Shown: positions 1 through 8,911, numbered from the stretch's first letter. The stretch is DNA of 64,000 bases from VRUE01 sp963796705 (GCA_963796705.1 CAWCMK010000001.1:434001-498000), one strand, 5' to 3'. Notes: a model not told the origin generated them from the sequence alone. A program made the numbers and translations.

Positions 1-408
1 CAGGTTGCGCTGCGGGGCGACCGGGTAGACGCGGCTCGTCGAGAGGAAGACGAACTGGGCCCGATCGCGGCGCGCCAGCTCGAGGCAGTTGTAGGCGCCG
101 GTCAGATTGGTGTGGATGAGGTAGCCGGTGTCGCCCTCGAGGCCGCTCAGCACCGAGGGCTCCGCCGAGCACTCGATCAGGGCCGAGCAGGGCGGCAGGG
201 CGAGCAGCTCGCCGGGCTCACGGACGTCTCCCTTGACGAACTGCACCCCGGCCGCCTGCAGGCGTGGCAGGTTGAGCTCAGAGCCGCGGCGGTAGAGATT
301 GTCGAAGGCGACGATCTCCCAGCCGGGGTGGCGCTCGGCGAGCCGCACCGCCAGGTTGGAGCCGACGAAGCCGGCGCCGCCCGTGATCACCAGGCGATCC
401 ATCTCCAT
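1..408 (-). CDS. NAD-dependent epimerase/dehydratase, 3' part cut off by window edge
   Basis: This is the N-terminal 136 residues of an extended short-chain dehydrogenase/reductase that would epimerise or dehydrate a nucleotide sugar in the cytoplasm. Visible are the Rossmann motif TGGAGFVGSNL near residues 8-18, a SAEPSV segment and an STSRVYP segment, the last two resembling CDP-paratose/tyvelose 2-epimerases. ATG starts exist at 408 and 402, in frame; 408 is taken. The gene diverges from the glycosyltransferase operon starting at 443, which fits supply of an activated sugar for surface glycans. The catalytic Tyr-x3-Lys region and C-terminus lie outside the window, so the exact substrate cannot be assigned. 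Confidence 0.8.
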   Translation of the reverse strand, partial: MEMDRLVITGGAGFVGSNLAVRLAERHPGWEIVAFDNLYRRGSELNLPRLQAAGVQFVKGDVREPGELLALPPCSALIECSAEPSVLSGLEGDTGYLIHTNLTGAYNCLELARRDRAQFVFLSTSRVYPVAPQRNL

Positions 409-442
409 CTGACGCTATCGAAGGTGAAAGGATCAGCGCCCA

Positions 443-2023
443 ATGCGCCGCCGATTCGCCAGGACGCCGCCGGCGCTGCTCGCCGGCCTGCTCGTCTTCA
501 TCGCCTCCTGGGCGCTCTTCAGCTTCACCACCCAGCCCCTGACCGGTTATGAGCCAGAGACGGCGGCCGTCACCGAGGGGCTGGTCCTGGAAGGCCACCT
601 CTATGACGACGAAAGCTCGCCGCTGCCGCTGAAAGCCGACATTCCGGGCCGCGGCGGACATTTCTACGCGCGGGCCGGCCTGCCCCAGCCGCTGCTGGAG
701 GCCCCGTTCTTTGCCCTCGGCCATCTCGCCGATCAGGCATTCGGCCATTTCAGCTCCGACCCCAACGGCTATGCCTTCCTCTGGTTCTACAACCCGTTCA
801 TGGCGGCCCTGGCCGCCAGCGCCCTCTTCGCGCTGATCTATTTGACGCGCCGCTCGCTGAGGTGGGCCAGCGCGATCGCCTTCCTCTTCTCGGTCGCGAG
901 CATCGCCTGGCCCTACTCGAAGATCGGCATGGAGACGACCTTCATGGCGGCGATCCTCGGCGCCTTCGCGCTGGGCGTCTGGGCGCGGCGCTCGCCCTCG
1001 GCCAGGAGCTGGGGCCTGACCGGCCTGGTGACCGGCACCGCGATGGCGACCAAGCCCTACGCGCTGATCTGCGTGGCGCCGATCGCCGTCCTTCTGTGGC
1101 CCAGCTTCCGCGCCCTGGACCGCGAGCGCCGCCTGCGACTGGGGCTTGCCGCGGCCGCGCCGGTGCTGCTCTGGATCGCGGCGATCGCCTGGTACAACCA
1201 CTACCGCTTCGGCGGGCTCACCGACTTCGGCTACACCGAATCCTCGCTGACGCTGAGCGCCCCGCTCAACTTCCTCGGCCTCCTCTTCAGCCCCGGCAAA
1301 GGCCTCCTTCTCTACAGCCCGCTGATCGTCCTCGGCGCCCTCGGCCTGCCGCGTCTGTGGCGCGCCGATCGCTCGCTGGCCGCGGCGCTGGTGCTCCTCT
1401 TCGTGACCCTGACGGCGGTCGCGGCGGCCTCGACCTACTGGGGCGATGAGGTCTGGGGGCCCCGCTACATAGCCCCCGCCGCCTGGACGCTGCTGGTGCC
1501 GATCCCCTGGTGGGCCGACACGGCGACCCGGCGACGGGTCCTGGTCGGACTCGCGGCGGTCGCGGTGGCCGTGCAGATCGTTGGCGTCGGGGTCCAGTAC
1601 GCGCGCTTCCTCAAAGTCGAGCGCCGGCTGACGGGGGTGCCGGTCCTCCGCGACCGCGAAGGCGTGCCCGATTCGCGGATCCCCTACGGAAACGATGGCT
1701 TCCGCTGGGTCCCCGAGCTCTCCCCGATCCTCCTGCAGAGCGAGGGGTTGATCTCCTCGCAGGTGATCGAACCGCTCTTCGGCGGCGGCCTGAGAATCAC
1801 CTACTCACCCTTCGAGGGGCGGGCCCGCTCGGTCGACCTCTCCGAAGCGAAGCTGAGGATGCCGCTCGACTTCTGGTGGTCGGCCGCGCCCCGCTACAAG
1901 TGGCTTGCCTGCGTGCTCGCCTTTCTGATCCTCGCCGTCTCGGCGGCGGCGTGGGTGGCGCTCTACCTCATCTCCTTCGGCGGTCGCCGACCGCGCGGGC
2001 CCACCGCCCCCGCCGCGGCATGA
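443..2023 (+). CDS. Polytopic membrane glycosyltransferase-like protein (GT39/PMT-like)
   Basis: This 526-residue protein has roughly ten or more hydrophobic segments, beginning with one at residues 11-30 and ending with one near 490-512. It resembles phospholipid-carrier-dependent glycosyltransferases, which move a sugar from a polyprenyl-phosphate donor on the outer membrane face. Suggestive features are the acidic residues in the first loop (GYEPETAA near 35-42) and the WYNHYRFGG segment near 250, a pattern common in GT39-like proteins. An AAAGGA sequence precedes the ATG. The stop codon overlaps the next ATG (ATGA at 2020-2023), so it is probably co-translated with the GT2 gene, which could supply the lipid-linked sugar. 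Acceptor and sugar are unknown. Confidence 0.7.
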   Translation: MRRRFARTPPALLAGLLVFIASWALFSFTTQPLTGYEPETAAVTEGLVLEGHLYDDESSPLPLKADIPGRGGHFYARAGLPQPLLEAPFFALGHLADQAFGHFSSDPNGYAFLWFYNPFMAALAASALFALIYLTRRSLRWASAIAFLFSVASIAWPYSKIGMETTFMAAILGAFALGVWARRSPSARSWGLTGLVTGTAMATKPYALICVAPIAVLLWPSFRALDRERRLRLGLAAAAPVLLWIAAIAWYNHYRFGGLTDFGYTESSLTLSAPLNFLGLLFSPGKGLLLYSPLIVLGALGLPRLWRADRSLAAALVLLFVTLTAVAAASTYWGDEVWGPRYIAPAAWTLLVPIPWWADTATRRRVLVGLAAVAVAVQIVGVGVQYARFLKVERRLTGVPVLRDREGVPDSRIPYGNDGFRWVPELSPILLQSEGLISSQVIEPLFGGGLRITYSPFEGRARSVDLSEAKLRMPLDFWWSAAPRYKWLACVLAFLILAVSAAAWVALYLISFGGRRPRGPTAPAAA

Positions 2024-3201
2024 GTGGGGGCGGCGAGATCGAGGTCTCGGTGGTGATGCCCTGCCTAAACGAGGCCGAGTCACTCGGCGAGTGCATCGGG
2101 ATGGCCCGCCGCGGGCTCGCCGCGGCCGGTGTGCGGGGGGAGATCGTGATCGCCGACAACGGCAGCGATGACGGCTCCCAGGAGATCGCTCGCGAGCTCG
2201 GGGCCCGGGTCATCGAGGTGGCAAGAGGGGGATACGGGGCGGCGCTGATGGGCGGCTTTGCGACGGCGCGCGGGCGATTCGTGGTGATGGGCGACGCCGA
2301 TGCGAGCTATGACTTCGCCACTCTGGCGCCGTTCATCGAGCAGCTTCGGGGCGGCGCGGAGCTGGTGATGGGCAATCGCTTCAAGGGCGGCATCGAGAGG
2401 GACGCGATGCCGTTCCTCAATCGCTATCTCGGCAACCCGGCGCTGAGCTTCCTCGGCCGCCTCTTTTTCCCCGGCGCCCGGATCGGCGATTTCCACTGCG
2501 GTCTGCGCGCCTTCCGCGCCGAGTCCCTCGCACGCCTTGACCTGCGCAGCGACGGCATGGAGTTCGCCAGCGAGATGGTCGTCAAGGCGGCGCTCGAGGG
2601 GCTCGCGATCTCCGAGGTGCCGACCACCCTGGCGCCGGCGATGCGCTCGCGCAAGCCCCACCTGCGCCCCTGGCGCGACGGCTGGCGCCACCTGCGCCTG
2701 CTGCTGCTCTTCAGCCCGCGCTGGCTGTTCTTCTACCCGGGGCTGGCGCTGATGGCGCTCGGGCTGGCGATGATGATCGCCCTGCTGCCCGGCGAACTGC
2801 GGGCCTTTGGGGTCGGCTTTGACGTCCACACGCTGGTCTACGCGAGCGCGCTGATCGTCGTCGGCTACCAGGCGGTGCTGTTCGCGGTCTTCGCGCGGAT
2901 CTACGCGATGCACAGCGGCTTCCTGCCGGCCCGGCCGCTGATCCGCAGAACGGCCGAGCGCCTCAGCCTCGAGACCGGGGCGCTCATCGGTGCTGGGCTG
3001 ATCGCCGCCGGGGTGGCGATGTCGCTCATCGCGCTCTTCATCTGGGGCCACAAGGGATTCCACGCCCTCGATTACCGCCAGACGCTGCGCCTCGTCATCC
3101 CGGCGAGCACGCTGCTGATCCTCGGCGTGCAGACGATCCTCGCGAGCTTCTTCCTCTCGATCCTGGCGATTGAGTACTCGCCGCGTGGGCGAGGAGAGTG
3201 A
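2020..3201 (+). CDS. GT2 family glycosyltransferase with C-terminal membrane helices
   Basis: This 393-residue protein starts with a GT-A domain (about residues 8-230): the VVMPCLNEAESL entry motif, the nucleotide-binding IADNGSDDGS segment and the DAD metal-binding motif in MGDADASYDF. After residue 240 there are four hydrophobic segments, as in polyprenyl-phosphate mannosyl/glucosyltransferases of the DPM1/GtrB kind. The likely role is to charge a polyprenyl phosphate with a hexose at the inner membrane face for use by the upstream GT39-like protein. The start overlaps the upstream stop as ATGA, and its own stop overlaps the next GTG start, so the three glycosyltransferases form one translationally coupled operon. 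Confidence 0.82.
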   Translation: MSGGGEIEVSVVMPCLNEAESLGECIGMARRGLAAAGVRGEIVIADNGSDDGSQEIARELGARVIEVARGGYGAALMGGFATARGRFVVMGDADASYDFATLAPFIEQLRGGAELVMGNRFKGGIERDAMPFLNRYLGNPALSFLGRLFFPGARIGDFHCGLRAFRAESLARLDLRSDGMEFASEMVVKAALEGLAISEVPTTLAPAMRSRKPHLRPWRDGWRHLRLLLLFSPRWLFFYPGLALMALGLAMMIALLPGELRAFGVGFDVHTLVYASALIVVGYQAVLFAVFARIYAMHSGFLPARPLIRRTAERLSLETGALIGAGLIAAGVAMSLIALFIWGHKGFHALDYRQTLRLVIPASTLLILGVQTILASFFLSILAIEYSPRGRGE

Positions 3202-4817
3202 CCCCGCGCCCGCGGTGGCGGAGCGCCGATCGAGAACCGGCCGCCGGGCGCTGGCCCGAACCGCGCGGAGCGCTTGACCTGCCCGCATCCGGATCGGTCC
3301 TCGAGCAGGGTCTCCTCAGGATCGGCGGCTGGGTTCTGTTCCCCTCCGGCCCCACCGCACGGATTGATGTGTGGCTGGGAGAGCACCATCTCGGTCGGGC
3401 CCGGCTCGGCTTGCACCGCGAGGATGTCCGGCTTGTCTCACAGAACCCGCTCGGTCGCTTTGCGGGCTTCGAGCTAATCACCGATCTCGCCAAGCTTCCC
3501 ATCAAGGAGGGTGAGTCCTCGATCAGGATCGCCGCCGCGGACTTCGAGGGCAGGCGGCTTGACCTGAACCCGCTGCCGATCCGCATCTCCCCGCCCGGGC
3601 CCACCAGGGAGAAGCGGTGGGCGCACCCGCCGCATGGCCGCGGCCCCGGCGAGACCGGCAGGTTGCGCATGCTGATCAGCACCCATCAACTCGATCTCGG
3701 CGGCGCGCAGCTGCAACTGCTCGAGCTGCTGAGCGGCCTGCTGGAGCTCGGTGTCGTCGAGCCGCTCGTCCTCACCACGGGCGACGGGCCGCTCAGAGCC
3801 CCCCTCGAGCGCCTCGGCGTTCCGATCCAGCTCTGCGGCCCGGTCCCTCTCGACGACGTCACGCTCCATCTCGAGCGGGTCGGCGAGCTCGTTGGCTGGG
3901 CACGTGAGCGCCGCTTCGAGATTGCCCTGATAAACACCTGGACGTCGCATTCGCTGCCCGGAGCCGAGGTCGCCGGCGCCCTGGGGATCCCGGCCGTATG
4001 GTTGATCCACGAGAGCTTCGAGCCGGCGGAGCTGCTCGAGGCCTGCGTCCCGACGGTGAGAGGACGCGCCGAACAAACCTTGGCGCAGGCCTCACTGGCG
4101 ATCTTCGAGAACGACGCAACGAGAGCACTCTTCGAGCCGCTGATCCCGTCCGGACGCACGCGGACCCTGCCCTACGGGATCGATCTCGAGGCGATCGAAG
4201 CCAGGCGTGCCGGATTCGATCGCTCCTCGGCGCGACGCCGGGAGGGGATCCCCCAAAACGCTGAGGTGATCGTCTGCGTGGGAGCCATTGAGCCTCGCAA
4301 GGGTCAGGTTCCGCTCGTTCTCGCTTTCGAGCGGATTGCCCCGCTTTACCCTCGCGCGCGGCTCGCCCTGATCGGCGCTCGTGCGGACGAGCACACTCGT
4401 TTCCTCGAGGAGGTTGTCGCCGACCTCGACGTGCCCGCGCGCGTCAGGGTCGTCCCCTTCACGTCCGACGTGGACCACTGGCTCGGCCTCTCGGACCTAC
4501 TCGTCTGTGCCTCCGATGTGGAGTCATTGCCAAGGGTCGTGTTGGAGGCAATGGCCTGGGGGACTCCGGTGCTGGCAACGAGGATCTTCGGGCTGCCCGA
4601 TGTCATCGAGGACGGCGTCAGCGGCTGGCTCTGCCCAGAGCGCGATTCCGGCGCCCTTGCCAGCGCCCTGGATCGCGTCCTCAGCACCGAGCCAGCCCAG
4701 CGGCGCCGGGTCGGACACGCGGGGCGGGAGCTTTGCGTTGAGCGCCACCGACTCGAGGCCTACGTCGATCAAATGGCCGCGCTGCTCCAGAGGATCGCGC
4801 GGCCCGGAGCTGCCTAG
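3198..4817 (+). CDS. GT4 family glycosyltransferase with extra N-terminal beta-sandwich-like domain
   Basis: This 539-residue protein starts with GTG overlapping the upstream TGA. The C-terminal part, from about residue 155 (LISTHQLDLGGAQ), is a GT-B retaining glycosyltransferase: a VGAIEPRKGQ segment near 355 and the E-x7-E motif in ESLPRVVLEAMAWGTPVLAT near 435-455. The first 130 or so residues are additional; they contain a pattern of GGWVL, IDVWLGEHHLGRARLG and FAGFEL that looks like a small beta-sandwich seen attached to some glycan enzymes. The enzyme should act in the cytoplasm on glycan assembly. It is the last gene before the IS110 element; its C-terminus looks complete. Confidence 0.8.
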   Translation: MTPRPRWRSADREPAAGRWPEPRGALDLPASGSVLEQGLLRIGGWVLFPSGPTARIDVWLGEHHLGRARLGLHREDVRLVSQNPLGRFAGFELITDLAKLPIKEGESSIRIAAADFEGRRLDLNPLPIRISPPGPTREKRWAHPPHGRGPGETGRLRMLISTHQLDLGGAQLQLLELLSGLLELGVVEPLVLTTGDGPLRAPLERLGVPIQLCGPVPLDDVTLHLERVGELVGWARERRFEIALINTWTSHSLPGAEVAGALGIPAVWLIHESFEPAELLEACVPTVRGRAEQTLAQASLAIFENDATRALFEPLIPSGRTRTLPYGIDLEAIEARRAGFDRSSARRREGIPQNAEVIVCVGAIEPRKGQVPLVLAFERIAPLYPRARLALIGARADEHTRFLEEVVADLDVPARVRVVPFTSDVDHWLGLSDLLVCASDVESLPRVVLEAMAWGTPVLATRIFGLPDVIEDGVSGWLCPERDSGALASALDRVLSTEPAQRRRVGHAGRELCVERHRLEAYVDQMAALLQRIARPGAA

Positions 4818-4857
4818 ACGCTATGGCCTCGATTAATCACCGGGGCCATCCGAGTTA

Positions 4858-4938
4858 GGCCGGACCCTCTCGCTTAGTCGGGGGTTTACCTGACCGGAGA
4901 CGGGCTCCGGCTGACCCCAGGCGAAGGAGGGTCCGGCC
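4858..4938 (+). repeat. 12-bp inverted repeat covering the transposase ribosome-binding site
   Basis: GGCCGGACCCTC (4858-4869) is the exact reverse complement of GAGGGTCCGGCC (4927-4938), which ends directly before the transposase ATG at 4939. The right arm contains the Shine-Dalgarno AAGGAGG (4924-4930) in part. A smaller hairpin, CCGGAG-N5-CTCCGG, sits between the arms at about 4894-4910. In a transcript reading through from the glycosyltransferase operon the stem would hide the RBS. These arms may alternatively be subterminal repeats of the element. Confidence 0.6.
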
Positions 4939-6024
4939 ATGAACGGCACGATGACATGGGTTGGTTTGGATGTCCACGCGCGCTCCACGCACGCCGCGGC
5001 GATCGACTCGCTGAGCGGCGAGCTGCGCAGGGCACGCTTTGGCCCCGGCACCGAGGAGGTGGTGGACTGGCTCGCTGAGCTGGCCGCCCCGCTGCGGGCG
5101 GCCTATGAGGCGGGCCCGACCGGGTTCGGCCTGATGCGGGCTGCGAGTGCGGCGGGAATCGAGGTGCAGGTGGTGGCGCCGAGCAAGACGCCGCGGGCCT
5201 CCGGCGATCGGGTAAAGACAGACCGCAAGGACGCCGAGCTCCTGGCGCGGTTGCTTCTTGCTGGGCAGCTGAAGGCGGTCACCGTCCCGCCGGAGTGGCT
5301 GGAAGCGATCCGCCACCTGGCCCGCACCCGCGAACAGGTGCGCCGCGACCTGATGCGCGCCCGCCACCGGGTCTCAAAGCTCCTACTCGTGCACGGGCGG
5401 GTCTACCCGGGCAAGAGCGCCTGGGGCCGCGATCACCGCCGCTGGCTGACTCAGCAGTCCTTTGAGCAGGAGCCGACCGAGCTGGCCTTCATCGACCAGC
5501 TCGCCGCCGTCGACGGGCTCTGCGCCCGCCGCGAGGCGCTCGACGAGCGGCTCTCGCGGCTGGCCACCGACGAGCGGCTGTGGCCGACGCTCGCAAGGCT
5601 GCGCGCCTTCCGCGGCATCGACACCCTCACCGCTCTGATGCTCCATCTCGAGCTCGGCGGTGACTGGCGCCGCTTCTCCTCGCCGCGCAAGCTCTCCAGC
5701 TGGCTCGGGCTGACGCCCTCCCTGCAGCAGTCCGGGGAGTCCTCAAGTCAGGGATCGATCACCAAGACCGGCTCGGTGATCGCCCGCCGCCTGCTGGTCG
5801 AGTCGGCCTGGCACTACGCCAGAGTGCCGCGGATCGGCGCCACGCTCGCCAACCGCCAGGCCGGCCAGCCCGACCACGTCCTGCAGATCGCCTGGCGCGC
5901 CCAGCACCGCCTGCACCGAGTGGGCAAGCGGCTGCGCGAGCGCGGCAAGCCGGGAAACGTCGCAACCGTCGCGGTGGCCAGGGAGCTGGCGGGCTTCCTC
6001 TGGGCCGCGGCGACCGCGCCATGA
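4939..6024 (+). mobile_element. IS110-family transposase (DEDD/Ser bridge-RNA type recombinase)
   Basis: This 361-residue protein has the two-domain layout of IS110 transposases. The N-terminal RuvC-like DEDD domain shows D11 (GLDVH), E57 (YEAGP) and D95/D98 (KTDRKDAELLAR). A coiled linker follows, then a C-terminal Transposase_20 domain with FRGIDTLTA, SWLGLTP and a Ser-rich QSGESSSQGSITKTG segment that carries the expected catalytic serine. The family recombines DNA guided by a bridge RNA encoded in the element's own non-coding end and leaves no obvious terminal inverted repeats, so the ends cannot be fixed by eye. Length and catalytic residues look intact, so the element may be active. It lies just downstream of the glycosyltransferase operon. 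Confidence 0.9.
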
Positions 6025-6307
6025 GCTGACCGCCCACCACAGCGGTCGCGCTCGGTCACCTGGGTCCGGGCCAAAAGGCCGCCGGCACGCGCGATGCCCC
6101 TATGGGCGGCCCTCACCGGCTATGCCCGTTCCTAGATTGCGCTCGCCGGCGACGAAGCCAGCGCCCTGGGATAGCCAACTCCCGCATTGTCAGACTGACC
6201 GCCAGCGACGTCGATGTCGCGCCCGGCCCCGGGCACCGAGCCATCCCACACCGGCCGCTATTTGCGGTCGCGATCAGCGCTGGGCGCTTGACAGATCGGC
6301 GGCCATA
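6025..6307. other. Non-coding stretch 3' of the IS110 transposase; possible right end
   Basis: No convincing gene is seen in these 283 bp between the transposase stop and the stop of the convergent glycoside hydrolase. The stretch holds several short GC-rich inverted repeats and a GGGTCCGGGCC at about 6062-6072 that resembles the upstream IR arm with one extra G. It could contain the element's right end and, if the element is IS1111-like, its bridge RNA. The upstream non-coding side is only 121 bp, which makes the 3' side the larger candidate. Confidence 0.4.
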
Positions 6308-7450
6308 TCAGGGGCGCAGGCTGCCGCCGCTGAGGGCGACAAAGGCGCGCCAGGCGGGCTTCGGGCTGAAGCCCTTCCCCTGACGGAAGAGCCCGACCGA
6401 GTCGCAGAAGTTGCAGTCCGGGATTTCCCGGTTGTCCTTCCAGGAGAACCAGTAGACCTGCTTCAGGTCAAGCCGGGCGCGGTTGTCGAGCAGGTAGGTG
6501 TAGGCGGCACGCAGCTCGCTCGCCTGACCCCCGAGGCCCTGCTCGAAGGCGACCTTGCGGAAGTCGTTCTGCGAGCCCCAGCCCATCTCGGTGATGTAGA
6601 GGGGGACGCGGTCGTGATTTTCAACCGTGACGTCGTAGAAAGCTTCGACGAATTCTTCGAGCTCTTCGGTATCGAACGCGTAGGGGTGCAGGGCGATGCC
6701 GTCGAAGCGGCTCTTGATGCCCGGCGTGCGATAGAGGATGTCGAGGAACCTCGTGGCGGGCATCCCGTAGACGCCGCCTTTGGTCGGCTTCGCGAAAAGC
6801 CCGGAGAGGATCACCTTGGCCCCTGGGTCGGCGGCCTTGATCGCCTCGCTTGAGATCGTCACGAGCTTCGCGTATTTGCCCGGCGAGACGGGCTTGGCGA
6901 AGTAGTAGAAGTTGGCCTCGTTCCAGATCTGCCAGGTGCGGATCGGCAGCTTCGGGATCGGCGCTTCGTAATCGGGGCCGGGGCCGGTGCTCGCGTGTTC
7001 GCGCCAGAATTCTCCCTGCGGCCCGTAGCGTTCGACCGCGGCGGTGAGGAATTCGGTCCAGGCCTGGCGCTCGGCGGCGGTATCGACGGGCATCGTCGTC
7101 GGTTTGGCGGCGACCCAGTGGGGCGTGCCCCAGAGGAAGGGCAGTACCCGCAGGCCGGCCCGGGCCGCAATCGCCACTCCTTCGTCAAACCCATCCCAGT
7201 TGTAGCCGCCACGCCGATTCGGTTTGATCGAGGACCAGGGCACGAACATCCGGATCGTCGAGATCCCGCCGGCGGCCATGTATTCAGCATCGCGTTCGGT
7301 GAGCGGGGTCTGGGGGGCGATCCCGAAAAAGGAGGGCGGCGGCGCCGGTGGCGCGCGGTGCGCCCTGCGGGCGCTGCCGCCGGCCGCGCTGGCGGCAGCG
7401 CAGCTGAGCAGGGCGATGAGCAGCGCAAGTGTCGCCAGTCGGGCTCTCAT
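6308..7450 (-). CDS. Secreted clan-A glycoside hydrolase (GH39/GH5-like)
   Basis: This 380-residue exported protein has a signal peptide (RARLATLALLIALLSCAAASAA) followed by a TIM-barrel hydrolase. The predicted acid/base is E178 in WQIWNEANF and the nucleophile E288 in YITEMGWG, the pair expected for clan GH-A retaining enzymes. LHPYAFD and VYWFSWKD segments also fit this fold. ATG at 7450 is chosen because it directly precedes the signal peptide; a TTG/ATG further upstream (to 7489) would add 13 unlikely residues. It probably trims or remodels extracellular or cell-surface glycans, in keeping with the neighbouring glycosyltransferases. Substrate is unknown. Confidence 0.8.
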   Translation of the reverse strand: MRARLATLALLIALLSCAAASAAGGSARRAHRAPPAPPPSFFGIAPQTPLTERDAEYMAAGGISTIRMFVPWSSIKPNRRGGYNWDGFDEGVAIAARAGLRVLPFLWGTPHWVAAKPTTMPVDTAAERQAWTEFLTAAVERYGPQGEFWREHASTGPGPDYEAPIPKLPIRTWQIWNEANFYYFAKPVSPGKYAKLVTISSEAIKAADPGAKVILSGLFAKPTKGGVYGMPATRFLDILYRTPGIKSRFDGIALHPYAFDTEELEEFVEAFYDVTVENHDRVPLYITEMGWGSQNDFRKVAFEQGLGGQASELRAAYTYLLDNRARLDLKQVYWFSWKDNREIPDCNFCDSVGLFRQGKGFSPKPAWRAFVALSGGSLRP

Positions 7451-7554
7451 GGACTGGGGAACGGTAGCGATTCCCTTGCTCCACAACACCGCCCCGCGCC
7501 CGAAACTACCGAAACGGCTTCTCTGATCGATCGATCTCTCATAGGCTTGAGAGC

Positions 7555-8439
7555 GTGTCCCGAAGTCCGATGCTGGGCAGCCTTCTGCGACGCCGCGAGG
7601 TCTGGCGCCGGCTCGCGGTGGAGCGTCTCACCGAGCCCCTCCACATGCACCTGATCTCGGCCGGGGTCGCGATTTTCGGAGGCTTCCGCGCCAAGGTCGC
7701 CTTCGACCTGGTGCCCCGCCACCAGCACGCCTTCGGCCTGCTGAAGGCGGCCGACGAGGCCCGCGCGAGGGGGATCCGGGAGCTGACGGTGGTCGAGCTC
7801 GGCGTCGCCGCGGGGGCGGGGCTGATGAACCTCTGCGAGCTGGCCGGGCGGGTCAGCGCCGAGACGGGCGTGGGATTCCGCCTGTTCGGGTTCGATAGCG
7901 GCGAGGGGATGCCCTCCCCGAACGACTACCGCGACCACCCCGAGCTCTACAAGGAGGGTTGGTTCCCGATGGATCGCGGCGCTCTGGAAGCCGCCCTGCC
8001 GGCCAACGCGCAGCTGCGCCTGGGCCCCCTGGCCGAGACGGTCGGCCCCTTCGCCGCGGAGCTTGACCCCGCGGCGCCGCTCGGGTTCGCGACGCTCGAT
8101 GTCGACTTCTACAGCTCGGCGAGCGACGCCCTGCGTCTCTTCGAGGGGGCGCCCGAGGCCTACCTGCCGCACGTCAACCTCTACGTCGATGACCTCGCCC
8201 TGGCCACCCACACCCCCCACGCCGGCGAGCTGCTGGCGATCGCCGAGTTCAACCAAACCCAGGCGCTGCGCAAGCTTGACCGCGACCGGGACCTGCGCCA
8301 CACCAGGGTCTTCAAGCACTCCGAGTGGCTCGCGCACATGTTCAAACTGCAGGTTCTCGACCATCCCGAGCGCAACGACCTATCCCATCCGGCGACGATC
8401 ATGCGGCTCGAGAATCCCTACCTGAGGAACGGTCAGTAG
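7555..8439 (+). CDS. Putative SAM-dependent methyltransferase-like protein
   Basis: This 294-residue protein starts with GTG. The central part reads VVELGVAAGAGLMNLCELA, then FRLFGFDSGEGMPSP, which matches the glycine-rich SAM-binding strand and the following acidic strand of class I methyltransferases. TLDVDFYSSASDAL and HVNLYVDDLA resemble the metal-binding acidic residues of TylF/MycF-like sugar O-methyltransferases. It would act in the cytoplasm, perhaps on a nucleotide sugar or glycan, which suits the glycan locus. The family is poorly characterised and the substrate is not visible from the sequence. It converges with the PPOX gene, overlapping it by 7 bp. Confidence 0.55.
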   Translation: MSRSPMLGSLLRRREVWRRLAVERLTEPLHMHLISAGVAIFGGFRAKVAFDLVPRHQHAFGLLKAADEARARGIRELTVVELGVAAGAGLMNLCELAGRVSAETGVGFRLFGFDSGEGMPSPNDYRDHPELYKEGWFPMDRGALEAALPANAQLRLGPLAETVGPFAAELDPAAPLGFATLDVDFYSSASDALRLFEGAPEAYLPHVNLYVDDLALATHTPHAGELLAIAEFNQTQALRKLDRDRDLRHTRVFKHSEWLAHMFKLQVLDHPERNDLSHPATIMRLENPYLRNGQ

Positions 8440-8900
8440 GTCCCGCCGAGCTTGCGGTGATCCCAGGTCGCGATCCGACGGGGCCTGAAGTGGATCGCGA
8501 CCCGTTTCGGCGCCTGCGCCTCGAGGGCCGCCTTCGCGTCGCCCCCGACCGAGGAGATCCCCTCCGCGTAGCGCAGCGTCAGCTCCTCGGCGAACCCGAT
8601 GACCGTCTCGAAGTCGCGGTGGATCTCGGCCTCGGCCTCGATCATCGCGCCGCGCAGCTCGCCGTAATCGTGGCCGGTCTCGACCAGGACGCTGGCGCGA
8701 GCATCACGCTCCAGGTTGCGGACCTTCTGCGACTTGGCGTAGGTCCAGACCCAGATCTCGCCCTCGCGGGGCACGAACCACATCGGCATCGGGTGCGGCC
8801 AGCCGCGCGGACCGATGCTGCAGATGACGGCGATCCGCTGCCCCTCGAGCAGCTCCAGGAGCTCGGAGTCGCTGAGCTTGATCTGGTCGCGGCGGCTCAC
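8433..8900 (-). CDS. Pyridoxamine 5'-phosphate oxidase-family (PPOX) protein
   Basis: This 155-residue protein has the split-barrel flavin-binding fold. Visible are IAVICSIGPRGWPHPMPMWFV, GEIWVWTYAKSQKVRNLERDARASVLVETG and a final RIATWDHRKLGG, the usual ending of F420- or FMN-dependent PPOX proteins of 130-160 residues. Such proteins reduce or oxidise small cofactors or quinone-like compounds. GTG at 8900 is chosen because it lies 11 bp after the stop of the upstream regulator and fits the family length. Co-transcription with the GlxA-like regulator is likely. F420 versus FMN use cannot be told by eye. Confidence 0.75.
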   Translation of the reverse strand: MSRRDQIKLSDSELLELLEGQRIAVICSIGPRGWPHPMPMWFVPREGEIWVWTYAKSQKVRNLERDARASVLVETGHDYGELRGAMIEAEAEIHRDFETVIGFAEELTLRYAEGISSVGGDAKAALEAQAPKRVAIHFRPRRIATWDHRKLGGTY

Positions 8901-8911
8901 CCGGAAAAGCT

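Noticed and set aside
278..1201. Long open frame on the minus strand inside the GT39-like gene
   Set aside because: Its translation is Arg/Gly/Ala-rich with no recognisable domain, a usual shadow of high-GC coding on the opposite strand; the plus-strand protein has coherent membrane helices.
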